A DNA stretch of 64,000 nt. It comes from Methylobacteriaceae bacterium. Its GTDB lineage: Bacteria; Pseudomonadota; Alphaproteobacteria; Rhizobiales; Beijerinckiaceae. Of the stretch, positions 18,637 to 28,432 are shown piece by piece; position 1 is the stretch's first letter; each line of letters begins with the position of its first letter. Location: NCBI GenBank assembly GCA_947444195.1, contig CANEZL010000009.1:62001-126000 (forward strand). Reading direction: 5' to 3'. A program made the position numbers and the translations under genes. Under the pieces are notes generated by a model, which made no database searches, was not told where the DNA came from, and was given only the letters and a program-made list of their open reading frames with translations.

Positions 18637-19227
18637 TCAGGCGGCCTCCGCCGCGGGCGCGTGCCGGCTCAGCCAGCCGGCCCGGTCGAGGCGGTAGAGA
18701 TCGACCGTGACCTCGGTCCCGCGCGCCGGGAAGGCCTTGCGCGCGCGGCCCGCGGGCTGGAAGCCGCAGGCGGCGAGCACCCGCCGGGAGGCCGGGTTGT
18801 CGAGCCGCGCGGCGGCCTGCAGCGCCTCGCCGCCGGCATAGGCGAAGTAGGCGTCGACGGCGGCCAGCGCGGCCTCCGCCATCAGGCCGCTGCCCCAGTG
18901 GGGGCGCCCGAGCCAGTAGCCGAGTTCCGGCGCACCGTCCTCGCCCGGGAACAGGCCGACGATGCCGATCAGGCGCCGCGGATCGGACCGCGGCGACAGG
19001 GCCAGGGTGAGGCCGGCGCCCTCCGCGTTCCGCTTGCGCACGTCGAGGAGGAAGGCGTCCACCTCGGCCCGCGGCAGCGGGTGCGGGATGCGCGCGGTCA
19101 TCTCGGCCACCGCCCGCTCGCCCGCGAGCTGCAGCACGGCCGGGGCATCCGCCGCGCGCGGCCAGCGCAGCCAGAGCCGGCGGGTCTCGATCCGGAAGAC
19201 GTCGTCGCGGGTCAGGTCCGGGAACAT
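18637..19227 (-). CDS. GNAT family N-acetyltransferase (RimJ/RimL type)
   Basis: The 196-aa protein opens with IETRRLWLRWPRAADAP, the usual first strand of RimJ-like acetyltransferases. It has the acetyl-CoA region LGYWLGRPHWGSGLMAEAALAAV (about 108-130) and the motif-B segment LQAAARLDNPASRRVLAACGF. It should transfer acetyl from acetyl-CoA to an amine or a protein N-terminus; the target is unknown. ATG 19227 is placed just before the conserved strand. The gene usually sits between rpmA and obgE in this order. Confidence 0.9.
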   Translation of the reverse strand: MFPDLTRDDVFRIETRRLWLRWPRAADAPAVLQLAGERAVAEMTARIPHPLPRAEVDAFLLDVRKRNAEGAGLTLALSPRSDPRRLIGIVGLFPGEDGAPELGYWLGRPHWGSGLMAEAALAAVDAYFAYAGGEALQAAARLDNPASRRVLAACGFQPAGRARKAFPARGTEVTVDLYRLDRAGWLSRHAPAAEAA

Positions 19228-19278
19228 CGGGTCACCTCCGAGGCGGGCGCGTCGCGCGCCGCGTCTTGAGACGACGAA

Positions 19279-19304
19279 GGGGAGGATGGTGGCCCATCCT
19301 CCCC
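19279..19304 (-). terminator. Hairpin after rpmA, likely terminator or attenuator
   Basis: An 11-bp perfect stem GGGGAGGATGG/CCATCCTCCCC with a 4-nt loop lies 111 bp beyond the rpmA stop and 52 bp before the GNAT start. It lacks a long T-run, so it may attenuate rather than fully stop the ribosomal-protein transcript. Confidence 0.6.
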
Positions 19305-19414
19305 GCCGCTCCGTTCGGACCTCGACCGCGCCGGGCGCGGATCTCGGGAACGTCTCTGCCGGGTCGTCTGGGACACCGGCGGGACGCTCGCTTCGCCTGT
19401 CAGGCGCCCGCCGT

Positions 19415-19696
19415 TTACTCTGCGGCCTCAAGAACCTGGGTGTCTTGGGCCGGAAGAACCGTCACGAAGGCGCGCCCGCGGCGCGTCTCGAACTGCACCT
19501 TGCCCGGTACGAGGGCGAACAGGGTGTGGTCCTTGCCCATGCCGACATTGGCGCCGGGGTGCCATTTGGTGCCGCGCTGACGCACGATGATGTTGCCCGG
19601 AATGACGGCCTCCGAGCCGAACTTCTTGACGCCGAGGCGCCGGCCTTCCGAGTCGCGACCGTTGCGGGACGAGCCGCCAGCCTTCTTGTGTGCCAT
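19415..19696 (-). CDS. rpmA: 50S ribosomal protein L27
   Basis: The 93-aa protein starts [27 protein letters not shown] and has [32 protein letters not shown], diagnostic for L27, whose N-terminus reaches the peptidyl-transferase centre. There is no cleavable N-terminal extension of the Firmicutes type. It follows rplU after 86 bp. Confidence 0.98.
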   Translation of the reverse strand: MAHKKAGGSSRNGRDSEGRRLGVKKFGSEAVIPGNIIVRQRGTKWHPGANVGMGKDHTLFALVPGKVQFETRRGRAFVTVLPAQDTQVLEAAE

Positions 19697-19782
19697 GGGT
19701 GATGCTCCGAATGATGTTGCGGGTGCGGTCGCGGATCGGGCTCTCAGGAGCCCTCACGCGCCCTGCGGGGGATGGGTGCGGC

Positions 19783-20097
19783 TCAGGCCTGGATGCCGGT
19801 GATGCGCACCACGGTGTGGTGCTGGCGATGGCCGCGCTTGCGCCGCGAGTTCTGGCGGCGGCGCTTCTTGAAGGCGATGACCTTCTTGTCCCGGCCGTGG
19901 CGGACGATCTCGCCCGTCACGGTGATGCCGGAGAGCGTCGGCGCGCCGACCTGGGTCGCGCCCGCGCCGTCGGCGAACAGCAGGACCTCGCCGAAATTCA
20001 CGCTCTCGCCGGCCTCGCCGGAGAGGGTGGCGATGGTGATGGTGTCGTTGGCGGCGACGCGGTACTGCTTGCCGCCCGTCTTGATGACTGCGAACAT
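19783..20097 (-). CDS. rplU: 50S ribosomal protein L21
   Basis: This 104-aa protein begins [14 protein letters not shown] and ends [25 protein letters not shown], the L21 signature. It binds 23S rRNA early in 50S assembly. Its 190-bp upstream gap to tadC should hold the promoter of the rplU-rpmA-GNAT-obgE block. Confidence 0.98.
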   Translation of the reverse strand: MFAVIKTGGKQYRVAANDTITIATLSGEAGESVNFGEVLLFADGAGATQVGAPTLSGITVTGEIVRHGRDKKVIAFKKRRRQNSRRKRGHRQHHTVVRITGIQA

Positions 20098-20289
20098 CGT
20101 TCTCTCGTGTTCTGGAACGGCCTCCGGGGCGGACCCCTGGGCCGGCTTCTTGTTCAGTGTGAGGCGCGTCCCGCGATCGATTCGATGCGCGCGGGCCTCA
20201 ACGCGAAACGCGCGGACCTCTGCGAGGAAGCCGCGCGTTGCGGTCTGGCCATAGGCCGGCAGCGCGGCCCTGTCAATTCCCGGGCCGGA

Positions 20290-21258
20290 TCAACTCGCCC
20301 GCATGATCTGGATCACGGCCGGCGTGATGATCACCACGAACAGCACCGGCAGGAAGAACAGGATCATCGGCACGGTGAGCTTCGGGGGGAGGGCGGCGGC
20401 CTTCTTCTCCGCCTCCGTCATGCGCTGGTCGCGGCTCTCCTGGGCCAGCACCCGCAGGGCCTGGCCCAGCGGCGTGCCGTAGCGCTCCGCCTGGATCAGG
20501 GCCGTGGAGACCGCCTTCACCGGCTCGATGCCGATGCGCAGGCCGAGATTCTCGTAGGCCTGCCGGCGGTCGGGCAGGTAGGACATCTCGGCGGTCATCA
20601 GGCCGAGCTCCTCGGCGAGCACCAGGGACGAGATCGCGATCTCCGTGCTCACCCGCCGGAAGGCGTGCTCGATCGCCATGCCCGATTCGACGCAGATCAG
20701 GGTGAGGTCGAGGGCGTCGGGCCAGGCCTTGCGCACCTCGGCCTGACGCTTCTTGGCGGCGTTGAGCAGGAACAGTTCCGGCGCCTTGATGCCGAGGAGG
20801 GCCAGGAGGATCACCAGCCCGAAGCGCACCAGATAGGGCTGGTCGAGCACCTCGATCACGAAGAAGTAGAACAGCGAGCCGAGCGTCATCACGATCGGCG
20901 CCACGAGCCTGAAGAACAGGAACGCCGTCTCGGCCTGCGGGCCCCGGTAGCCCGCCTGCATGAGCTTGATCCGGGCGGTGTCGGTGCCGAGCCAGCGGCG
21001 CAAGTCGAACCGCTCGACCACGTTCTTCATGTAGGCCTTCTGCTCGGCCCGCAGGTTGCCCTTGGCGTTGGCCCGCTCGCGCTCGCGGCGGCGGATCTGC
21101 TCGCGCTCGTCGCTGACGAGCTTCATCCGCTTGGAGAGCCGGTCGGTCTCCAGGAAGGGCTGCGCCACCGCGAAGGCGGTGGCCGCGGCGGCGATCGAGG
21201 TGAGCACGGTCCCCATGAAGCGGGGGTCGAAGAGCTTGGCGGCGATGAGTTCGATCAT
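20290..21258 (-). CDS. tadC: Tad pilus inner-membrane platform protein TadC
   Basis: The 322-aa protein has the T2SS-F (GspF-like) domain in its C-terminal half. Hydrophobic segments lie at about residues 12-30, 113-135, 140-158 and 295-315. The cytoplasmic stretch PDALDLTLICVESGMAIEHAFRRV and the later YGTPLGQALRVLAQESRDQRM are typical of TadC. With TadB it forms the membrane platform that works with the CpaF ATPase. It is the last gene of the pilus operon, 67 bp after tadB. Confidence 0.92.
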   Translation of the reverse strand: MIELIAAKLFDPRFMGTVLTSIAAAATAFAVAQPFLETDRLSKRMKLVSDEREQIRRRERERANAKGNLRAEQKAYMKNVVERFDLRRWLGTDTARIKLMQAGYRGPQAETAFLFFRLVAPIVMTLGSLFYFFVIEVLDQPYLVRFGLVILLALLGIKAPELFLLNAAKKRQAEVRKAWPDALDLTLICVESGMAIEHAFRRVSTEIAISSLVLAEELGLMTAEMSYLPDRRQAYENLGLRIGIEPVKAVSTALIQAERYGTPLGQALRVLAQESRDQRMTEAEKKAAALPPKLTVPMILFFLPVLFVVIITPAVIQIMRAS

Positions 21259-21325
21259 GGTGCCCGGCCCCGTGGGAGGCGTGCGCCGGCCGAGCGCCGG
21301 CGCGGCGGAGGAAGGTGCGGCGGGG

Positions 21326-22303
21326 TCAGAAGTCGAAGGCGATCATCTTCTTGATGGTCAGCACGCCGCACAGCATCCAGATCCCGGAGCCGAAGAGCGC
21401 GATCTTGCCCGCATCCGTCGTCCAGAGCAGGGAGATGTAGTCGGGGGCGGTGAGGGTGGTGATGCCCGCCACGCCGAAGGGCAGGGCCGCGATGATCGAG
21501 GCGGAGGCCTTGGCCTCCATGCTCATCGCCTGGACCTTGCCCGCCATCTTGCGGCGCTCGCGCAGCACCCGCGAGAGGTTGTTGAGCGCCTCCGAGAGGT
21601 TGCCGCCCGACTGCTGCTGGATGCTGATGACGATCGCGAAGAAGTTCACCTCCGGCACCGGCACGCGGTCGTAGAGCCGCGCCACCGAGTCGGCGAGCGA
21701 CAGGCCGAGCGCCTGGGTCTCGACGATGGTGCGGAACTCCCCGCGCACCGGCTCCTCGGCCTCGCGCGAGACGATCCGGAAGCAGTCGCCCACCGGGATG
21801 CCGGTGCGGATGCCGCGCACGATCACGTCCACCGCGTTCGGCAGCTCGCGGTTGAATCTGGCGATCCGGCGCAGCCGCATCGAGCGCAGCATGTATTGCG
21901 GCAGGCCGAACGCGCCGACGAAGACGCCGCCGAGGGCCACGAACGGACTGTCGGTGAGCATCAGGAGGAGGAAGCCCAGCATCAGGCCGAGGCCGCCGCA
22001 CACGAACCAGAAGGTCCGCACCGTCCAGGGCAGGCCCGCCCGGGCGATCTTCAGCTCCAGGGTGACCTTGGTGGCGCCCTTGGCCTTCGCCTCGATCTCG
22101 TTGAGGGTCTTGGCGACCTGGTCGCGCCGGTTCACCGAGGCGAGGCGCGCGGTGGCCGAGGGCATCGCCGTGCCCACCGCCTTCAGGCGCCGCGACGCCC
22201 GGCGCTCGCCGGACAGCATGGGCAGCAGCAGGACGTAGGCGACGGCGGCGACCGCGAGGGCGATCAGCCCGGCCGCGAGCGGCATGTTCCCGGCGAGGTT
22301 CAT
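21326..22303 (-). CDS. tadB: Tad pilus inner-membrane platform protein TadB
   Basis: This 325-aa GspF-like protein has an N-terminal helix (about residues 8-28), two central helices (about 95-130), the domain ELPNAVDVIVRGIRTGIPVGDCFRIV, and two C-terminal helices. ATG 22303 overlaps the cpaF stop by 4 bp (ATGA), so translation is coupled to the ATPase. The longer reading upstream is a shadow of cpaF. Confidence 0.93.
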   Translation of the reverse strand: MNLAGNMPLAAGLIALAVAAVAYVLLLPMLSGERRASRRLKAVGTAMPSATARLASVNRRDQVAKTLNEIEAKAKGATKVTLELKIARAGLPWTVRTFWFVCGGLGLMLGFLLLMLTDSPFVALGGVFVGAFGLPQYMLRSMRLRRIARFNRELPNAVDVIVRGIRTGIPVGDCFRIVSREAEEPVRGEFRTIVETQALGLSLADSVARLYDRVPVPEVNFFAIVISIQQQSGGNLSEALNNLSRVLRERRKMAGKVQAMSMEAKASASIIAALPFGVAGITTLTAPDYISLLWTTDAGKIALFGSGIWMLCGVLTIKKMIAFDF

Positions 22304-23730
22304 GCGCCCGCTCCGACCTCGGCGGCGTCCAGCGCCTCGCTGAGCTTGCGCTCCAGCCCGTAATAGCGCGCCCGCTCCCAGAACTTGGGACGGCCGATCC
22401 CGGTGGAGCGGTGGCGCCCGATCAGGCGGCCGTTCGCGTCCTCGCCGAGGATGTCGTAGAGGAACACGTCCTGGGTGGTGATGACCTCGCCCTCCATCCC
22501 CATCACCTCGGTGATGTGCGTGATGCGGCGCGAGCCGTCGCGCAGGCGCATGGCCTGGATGATCACGTCGATCGAGCCGACGATCATCTCGCGCAGGGTC
22601 TTCGAGGGCAGCGTGAAGCCGCCCATGGAGATCATCGACTCGATGCGCGACAGGCACTCGCGCGGGGAGTTCGCGTGGAGCGTCCCCATCGAGCCGTCGT
22701 GGCCGGTATTCATGGCCTGGAGGAGGTCGAACGCCTCCGGGCCGCGCACCTCGCCGACGATGATGCGCTCGGGCCGCATGCGCAGGCAGTTCTTGATGAG
22801 GTCGCGCATGGTGACCTGGCCCTGGCCCTCCATGTTGGGCGGGCGCGTCTCCAGGCGGACGACGTGGGGCTGCTGGAGCTGGAGTTCGGCGGCGTCCTCG
22901 CAGGTGATGACGCGCTCGTCCGGCTCGATATAGGCGGTGAGGCAGTTGAGCAGCGTGGTCTTGCCCGAGCCGGTGCCGCCCGAGATGACCACGTTGCAGC
23001 GGCTCTTGCCGATGATCTTGAGGACCTCCGCCCCCTCCGGCGAGATCGCGCCGAAGCGCACGAGCTGGTCGAGGGTGAGCTTGTCCTTCTTGAACTTGCG
23101 GATGGTGAGGGCGGGCCCGTCGATGGCCAGCGGCGGCGCGATCACGTTGACGCGGGAGCCGTCCGGCAGGCGCGCGTCGCAGATCGGCGAGGCGTCGTCC
23201 ACGCGCCGTCCCACTTGGCTGACGATGCGCTGGCAGATGTTCATCAGCTGCTGGTTGTCGCGGAAGCGCACGTTGGCGAGCTGGATCTTGCCCGAGACCT
23301 CGATGAAGGCGCGGTTGGCGCCGTTGATCATGATGTCGGCGATGTCGTCGCGCGCCAGCAGGGGCTCCAGCGGCCCGTAGCCGAGCACGTCGTTGCAGAT
23401 GTCGTCGAGCAGTTCCTCCTGCTCGGCGATGGAGAGGACGATGTTCTTGAGGCCGATGATCTCCGAGACGATGTCGCGGATCTCCTCGCGCGCCGTCTCG
23501 CCGTCGAGGCGGGCGAGCTGCGCGAGGTCGATCGCCTCGATGAGCGCGCCGAAGATCATGCTCTTCGTGCGGTAGTAGTCGTCCGAGCGCGTCACCTCGG
23601 CGGAGGCCGGCGGCGGGTCGGGCCGGCGCTGGGGGGCGTCCGGCTGGACGAGGACGGGCACGGCCGTCCGGGCCGGCGACGGCAGGCTCGTGGGCGCGGG
23701 GGCGGCCGCGTTCTGTCGCCTACCGAACAT
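22300..23730 (-). CDS. cpaF: CpaF/TadA pilus assembly ATPase
   Basis: This secretion ATPase powers Flp pilus assembly. The 476-aa protein has a Pro-rich, variable N-terminus (to about residue 45), then the conserved region LLDDICNDVLGYGPLEPLL and the Walker A GGTGSGKTTLLN (about 248-259). The Asp box region ITCEDAAELQLQQPHVVRLE, the Walker B RMRPERIIVGEVRGPEA and the His box TGHDGSMGTLHANSPRE follow. The cpaE-cpaF gap is 42 bp. Confidence 0.96.
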   Translation of the reverse strand: MFGRRQNAAAPAPTSLPSPARTAVPVLVQPDAPQRRPDPPPASAEVTRSDDYYRTKSMIFGALIEAIDLAQLARLDGETAREEIRDIVSEIIGLKNIVLSIAEQEELLDDICNDVLGYGPLEPLLARDDIADIMINGANRAFIEVSGKIQLANVRFRDNQQLMNICQRIVSQVGRRVDDASPICDARLPDGSRVNVIAPPLAIDGPALTIRKFKKDKLTLDQLVRFGAISPEGAEVLKIIGKSRCNVVISGGTGSGKTTLLNCLTAYIEPDERVITCEDAAELQLQQPHVVRLETRPPNMEGQGQVTMRDLIKNCLRMRPERIIVGEVRGPEAFDLLQAMNTGHDGSMGTLHANSPRECLSRIESMISMGGFTLPSKTLREMIVGSIDVIIQAMRLRDGSRRITHITEVMGMEGEVITTQDVFLYDILGEDANGRLIGRHRSTGIGRPKFWERARYYGLERKLSEALDAAEVGAGA

Positions 23731-23772
23731 GCTGCGGGTCCTCCGCCGGGCGGTCGCGCGTCGTCGGCATGG

Positions 23773-25020
23773 TCAGGAAGCCTTGCGGCGGCCGAGCTTC
23801 GCCAGCAGCGGCTCGAACAGGTTGGCCCGGCCGCGGCGCGCCTCCGGGCGGCCGAGGACCGCGGCGGCGAGTTCCGCGACGATCTCGGTCGCCTTGGCGT
23901 TGGGCTGCACCTCGGCGATCATCTGGCCGTTGTTGGCCGCCGTCCCGAACAGGCCGGGATCGAAGGGGATCACCGCGGCGGGGGGCACTTCCAGGGCCTT
24001 GGCGAACTCCGCCGTGCCGATCTCCGGCCGCTTGGGTAGGCCGGTCCCGTTGAGGACGATCCGCGGCGCGCCGTCGTTGGGGCGCCCGTTCTGCAGCATG
24101 CCGAGGAGGTTCTTGGTGTTGCGCAGGCAGGTCAGGTCCGGGCCGGCCACCACGATCAGCTCGTCCGCGCCGGTGAGCACGCGCCGGGTCCAGGCGGACC
24201 ACTGGTGCGGCACGTCGAGGACGATGCAGGGCACGGCCGCGCGCAGGTGCTCGATCACCGCGTCGAAGGCCGATTCCGACAGGTCGGTGGTGCGGTCGAG
24301 GCTCGCGGGCGCCGAGAGCAGGCTGAGATTGTCGCTGCACTTCGAGAGCAGGCGCTCCACCAGCGCCGAATCGAGGCGCTCGGGCGCGAAGACCGCCTCG
24401 GCGATGCCCTGCGGCGGATCCTGGTTGAAGTTCAGGCTCGCCGTGCCGAAGGCGATGTCGAGGTCGGCGATCACCGTCTGCAGCTTCTGGTCGCGGGCGA
24501 TCGTCCAGGCGAGGTTGTGGGCGAGCGTCGAGGCGCCGATGCCCCCGCGCACCCCGTAGACCGCGACGGTGCGGCCGACGGGCTTCACCCCCGGCGCGGT
24601 GAACAGGTCCGAGATCGAGGCGATCAGGGTCAGCGGCTCCACCGGCACCATCAGGTAGTCGCTGACGCCGCGCTGGAGGAACTGCCGGTAGAGGAGCACG
24701 TCGTTGACGTGGCCGATCACCAGGACGCGGGTGCCCGCGTCGCAGACCTCGGCCAGGGAATCGAGGTGCTCCAGGGGCCTGGAGCGCGGCCCCTGCGTCT
24801 CGATGATGATGACGTTCGGCGTCGGCGCGTTGCGGTAGGCCTCCACCGCCGCGGCGGCGCCGCCCATCTGGATCTTGAGATGGGCCTTCTGCATGCGGCG
24901 GTCGGTCCCCGCCGCCTCAATGGCGGCGGCGGCCTCGGCGGTCTCGCAGAAGGCCTGGATCGTGATCCGGGGCACCGGGGCGATCAGGCGCTCAGATGTC
25001 TCGGGGGTGACGGCCATCAT
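23773..25020 (-). CDS. cpaE: CpaE/TadZ pilus localisation protein
   Basis: TadZ-type proteins place the Tad apparatus at the pole. The 415-aa protein has an N-terminal receiver-like domain (about 55-140, without the phospho-Asp pattern) and a C-terminal MinD/ParA-like ATPase fold. The Walker A is atypical (GVRGGIGASTLAHNLAW): the usual Lys after the last Gly is Ala, as often in TadZ proteins. The switch region is IADLDIAFGTASLNF. Tandem Met codons open the gene; I use the first. Confidence 0.9.
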   Translation of the reverse strand: MMAVTPETSERLIAPVPRITIQAFCETAEAAAAIEAAGTDRRMQKAHLKIQMGGAAAAVEAYRNAPTPNVIIIETQGPRSRPLEHLDSLAEVCDAGTRVLVIGHVNDVLLYRQFLQRGVSDYLMVPVEPLTLIASISDLFTAPGVKPVGRTVAVYGVRGGIGASTLAHNLAWTIARDQKLQTVIADLDIAFGTASLNFNQDPPQGIAEAVFAPERLDSALVERLLSKCSDNLSLLSAPASLDRTTDLSESAFDAVIEHLRAAVPCIVLDVPHQWSAWTRRVLTGADELIVVAGPDLTCLRNTKNLLGMLQNGRPNDGAPRIVLNGTGLPKRPEIGTAEFAKALEVPPAAVIPFDPGLFGTAANNGQMIAEVQPNAKATEIVAELAAAVLGRPEARRGRANLFEPLLAKLGRRKAS

Positions 25021-25083
25021 GCGCTTCCGGTTCGAGTCCTGTGCGGGGGCGGCGCGGATCGGCCGCCTCCGGCGAAGGCCGGG

Positions 25084-25803
25084 TCAGAGACCGAGGCGGC
25101 TGTTGACGTTGGTTTGGCCATCCTGGCGCCAGTTGGTTGACGGATCCTTGCCGTCGCGCAACTGGCCGATGTCCTTGACCCGGCGCACGGTGTCGATCCG
25201 GCCCTCCGGCCGGCCGCGCACGAGGTCGACGGGATCGGCGACCTGCGCCGCCACCGCCGATTGCGTGGCGCAGCCGAGGTTCCACGACGGCTCGTTGCGC
25301 ACGGACGACCCGGGCGTGGAGAGGCCGAGATCCTGCGGCCACAGCCCGCAGCGGTCCGCCACGCGGGCCTCCATGCGCTGGAAGCTCAGGCGGATCGGCG
25401 CGGCGAGGCCCGGATTGGCCACGGCGTAGCCGGAGAACACCAGTTCGCGGGGCGGCACGCCGCCCCGGGCCACGAGGCCGCGGATCGCGGTGCCCGTCCG
25501 CTCCGCCGCGGCGCCGGCTCCGGGCGACACGCCCCGCGGCATCTCGACGAGGAGGCTGCCGCGGCCGTAGCGGCGGTACTCGAGGACGAAGGCGTCGATG
25601 TCGGCGCCCTGGCGCGGGTCGAGATGGCCCGGGCCGGTGACGAACACGTCGAGGCTGCGGCTGCCGTCCGCCAGCACGATGGGATGCCGCGCGCGGTAAT
25701 CGTGCGGGTAGATCGATCCGGTGGTCGCCCGGTCGGCCTGGCAGGCTCCGAGGAGGACGGCCAGCGCGGCGAGGGCGAGGGGGGGCGTGCGCAGCGGGAT
25801 CAT
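25084..25803 (-). CDS. cpaD: CpaD family pilus lipoprotein
   Basis: The 239-aa protein has a lipoprotein signal with the lipobox LLGAC (Cys about residue 20), so it should be anchored in the outer membrane. The family pattern includes RHPIVLADG, the QGADIDAFVLEYRRYGRG region and NLGCATQSAVAAQVADPVDLVRGR. CpaD is thought to help the CpaC secretin assemble. It lies between cpaC and cpaE, as usual. Confidence 0.9.
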   Translation of the reverse strand: MIPLRTPPLALAALAVLLGACQADRATTGSIYPHDYRARHPIVLADGSRSLDVFVTGPGHLDPRQGADIDAFVLEYRRYGRGSLLVEMPRGVSPGAGAAAERTGTAIRGLVARGGVPPRELVFSGYAVANPGLAAPIRLSFQRMEARVADRCGLWPQDLGLSTPGSSVRNEPSWNLGCATQSAVAAQVADPVDLVRGRPEGRIDTVRRVKDIGQLRDGKDPSTNWRQDGQTNVNSRLGL

Positions 25804-25876
25804 GGCGCGAACTCTCGGGGAGGAGCCGTGGGTCGGGGCCCCCGCAGGGGGCGCGAGGCGGGGGAGGGGCGGTTGG

Positions 25877-27394
25877 TCAGTCGGTGATGAAGCCGACGCG
25901 GCCGCGGTAGCCCCGGCCGAGCGGGGCGGCGCCGGCCGCGCCGTAGAGGCGGTTGATCTGGCCGAGCAGCACGCCCTGGCCGTCGGTGGCGTCGACGAAG
26001 CCGTCGTCGGGCCGCACGACCTGGCGCGCCTCCATCGGTTTGGCGATGTAGGGGGTGACCATGATCATCAGTTCCGTCTCCTGCCGCTGGTAGTCGCGGC
26101 TGCGGAACAGGGCGCCGAGGATCGGCAGGTTGACGAGGCCGGGCAGGCCGGTGAGGGCCGCCTTGCTCTGCTGCTGGATCAGGCCCGCCGTCATCATGGT
26201 GGCGCCCGAGGGCAGTTCGACGGTCGTTTCCGAATTCCGGACCGTCAGGCCAGGCACCGCGGTGGAGGTGTTGCCGACCTGGAACGTGTAGGAGTTCTGC
26301 GGATCCAGCTCGCTGACCTCCGTGCCGACGCGGACGGAGATCCGGTTCTCCGCCATGACGACCGGCGTGAAGTTGAGGGTGACGCCGTATTTCTTGTAGC
26401 CGATCTGCACCGTGCAGCCGGTCCCCGTGAGCGACACGGCGCAGCCCGTCGGGACAGGGATCTCGCCGCCGGCCGTGAACTTCGCGGACTCGCCGGAAAT
26501 GGCGGTGAGCGTGGGTTCGGCGAGCACGCGCGACACGCCGGCCTGCTCGAAGGCCTTGAGCGTCGCCGTGAGGCTCGCGCCGCCCGGCCCGTTGACCGTG
26601 CCGGAGAGGAGGTTTCCGCTCGGGAACTGGCCGCCATTGAGCACGAGCGGGGTGGCGTTCACGACGTTCAGGTTCGACCAGCTGCCGCTCAGGTTGACCC
26701 CGAACTGCTTCAGGACCGTGCGCGACACCTCGGCTACGGCGACGCGCAGCATCACCTGATCCTTGCCGCGGATGGTCAGGTTGTTGATGACCGCGCCCCG
26801 GGAGCCGGCGCCCCCGGCGAGGCCCGCGGCGCCCGTGCCGCTCGCGCCGCCGGACACGCCCACGAAGGCGTTGGCGATGTCGACCGCCTGCTGCGCCTCG
26901 GCCGCCGAGGCGACCGAGCCCGACAGCAGGACGGAATCGCCGCTGGAGCGGATATCGAAGCGCCCGCCGGGGATGCTCTGCCCGAGCAGCTGGCGGAGGA
27001 TGTTGAGGTTCAGGTCGCGCGCCACCGTGACGTCGAGGGCGGTGATCTGCCGTCCCTCCGCGTCGAGGATGAAGATCGACGTGGTGCCGTTCTCCATGCC
27101 GATGACGAAGACCTTGCGGGTGGAGCGCACCACCGCGTTGGCCACCTTGGGGTTGGCGACGAACACCTCCTTGGCGTCGCGCGGCAGGTCGACGATGACC
27201 GAGCGCCCGGCGGTGAGCTCGATCTTCCGGGTCGCGGCGGCGTCGGCGCTGCCGACCGCGAGGTTCGGCGGGGGCCCGAGCGCGGCCTGGTCGCGCGCCG
27301 CGGCGGGGAAGGCGACGGCGAGGGCCACGGCGAGGGCGGCGAGGCCCCGGCCCGTGCGCGCCGCGCCGGAGAGAGGCGGGGTGAAGGCTCCCAT
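25877..27394 (-). CDS. cpaC: CpaC/RcpA outer-membrane secretin
   Basis: This 505-aa secretin forms the pilus exit pore. It has a signal peptide (to about residue 33) and a pilus-assembly N domain (IELTAGRSVIVDLPRDAKEVFVANPKVANAVV). A BON-like region follows (DIRSSGDSVLLSGSVASAAEAQQAVDIA), and then the secretin domain with VLAEPTLTAISGESAKFTAGGEIPVP and the VPGLTVRNSETTVELPSG region. ATG 27394 sits 8 bp after the cpaB stop. A Gly/Ala-rich insert lies near residue 170. Homology of its N domain to the divergent gene at 29721 is notable. Confidence 0.94.
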   Translation of the reverse strand: MGAFTPPLSGAARTGRGLAALAVALAVAFPAAARDQAALGPPPNLAVGSADAAATRKIELTAGRSVIVDLPRDAKEVFVANPKVANAVVRSTRKVFVIGMENGTTSIFILDAEGRQITALDVTVARDLNLNILRQLLGQSIPGGRFDIRSSGDSVLLSGSVASAAEAQQAVDIANAFVGVSGGASGTGAAGLAGGAGSRGAVINNLTIRGKDQVMLRVAVAEVSRTVLKQFGVNLSGSWSNLNVVNATPLVLNGGQFPSGNLLSGTVNGPGGASLTATLKAFEQAGVSRVLAEPTLTAISGESAKFTAGGEIPVPTGCAVSLTGTGCTVQIGYKKYGVTLNFTPVVMAENRISVRVGTEVSELDPQNSYTFQVGNTSTAVPGLTVRNSETTVELPSGATMMTAGLIQQQSKAALTGLPGLVNLPILGALFRSRDYQRQETELMIMVTPYIAKPMEARQVVRPDDGFVDATDGQGVLLGQINRLYGAAGAAPLGRGYRGRVGFITD

Positions 27395-27402
27395 GGCGAC
27401 CG

Positions 27403-28197
27403 TCAGCGCGTCTGTTGCCGGGCGACGCCGAAGCGCACGACCGTGAGGGCGGAATTCTTCTGCTCCGGCTCGGCCTCGGGGGCCGCCCTGCCGGAATCGG
27501 CGATGCTGCGCAGGGAGAGCGACAGGCTGCCGGTCTTCTGCGCGAGGGTGATCGTCTCGGCCTGGGCCGGGGTCAGGGCGAGGGTCGCGGTGTCGCCGCT
27601 GACGACGTTGCTGCCGCCCTTCTCCTGGATCAGCTGGCCCACGGCGAGCACCCGGATGTCGGTGAGGATCGTCTGGGAGACCTGGACTTCGCCGCCGGTG
27701 GCGCGCGAGTTCTCCTCGTCGCGGTAGGTGCGGATCACGTCCACGCGGTCGTTGGGCAGGATGAAGCCGCCGGCCGAGTTGGTGCCCCGGGTGTCGGTGA
27801 CGATGGCGATGGCGCGCATGCCCGGCGGCAGGATGGCGGCCATGAAGCCGCTGTCGGGCCGCACCAGCTTCTGCGGGCGCACCGGCTCGCCGGAGAGGAA
27901 GGGCGAGCGCACGGTGGCGCCCACGGCCTCCTCCAGGCCCTTCGGGTTGAGCTTGCGGGTCAGGTAGCCCGGCGTCAGCGCGTCGTCGGGCCATCTCTGC
28001 CAGCGCAGGTCGGCCGGCTGCAGGACCTGACCCATCGGCAGCTCGGCCGCCGCCACCAGCACCTCGGTGATCGGCGGGGGCGGAGGCTCCGCCTTCGCCA
28101 CCGGGGACGGCGGCGGGTCGCCGCCGCTCATGAGGAGCGCCGCACCGCCACCCGCGACGAGGGCGATGGCGAGAACGGCAAGTCGCGCTGGTTGCAT
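27403..28197 (-). CDS. cpaB: CpaB/RcpC pilus assembly protein
   Basis: The 264-aa protein has an N-terminal membrane anchor (residues 6-24), a Pro-rich linker, a SAF domain (EVLVAAAELPMGQVLQPADLRWQRWPDD) and the RcpC domain (FILPNDRVDVIRTYRDEE, SQTILTDIRVLAVGQ). In Tad systems it sits in the periplasm and supports the secretin. The 235-bp gap upstream to cpaA suggests its own leader or promoter. Confidence 0.93.
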   Translation of the reverse strand: MQPARLAVLAIALVAGGGAALLMSGGDPPPSPVAKAEPPPPPITEVLVAAAELPMGQVLQPADLRWQRWPDDALTPGYLTRKLNPKGLEEAVGATVRSPFLSGEPVRPQKLVRPDSGFMAAILPPGMRAIAIVTDTRGTNSAGGFILPNDRVDVIRTYRDEENSRATGGEVQVSQTILTDIRVLAVGQLIQEKGGSNVVSGDTATLALTPAQAETITLAQKTGSLSLSLRSIADSGRAAPEAEPEQKNSALTVVRFGVARQQTR

Positions 28198-28432
28198 CGG
28201 CTGACCACGGCAAGGACGACGGCCCGGTTCGCGCCGTCATCGTCAGAGTGCCGCGGGATTGGTGTAATTAGGGTTAAGGAGATGTCACCGTCCGGCCGGC
28301 GGACGTGTCCGGAAAACTGTCAGCCGCGGGCGCGAAACGCGATGATCGGGGCGTGCCCCGTATCCCGTCGCGGCCCGGCCCCGTTCACGACTGTCCGATC
28401 ACTGCCCATGCGGGCAGAGGGCGGCCTCCCGC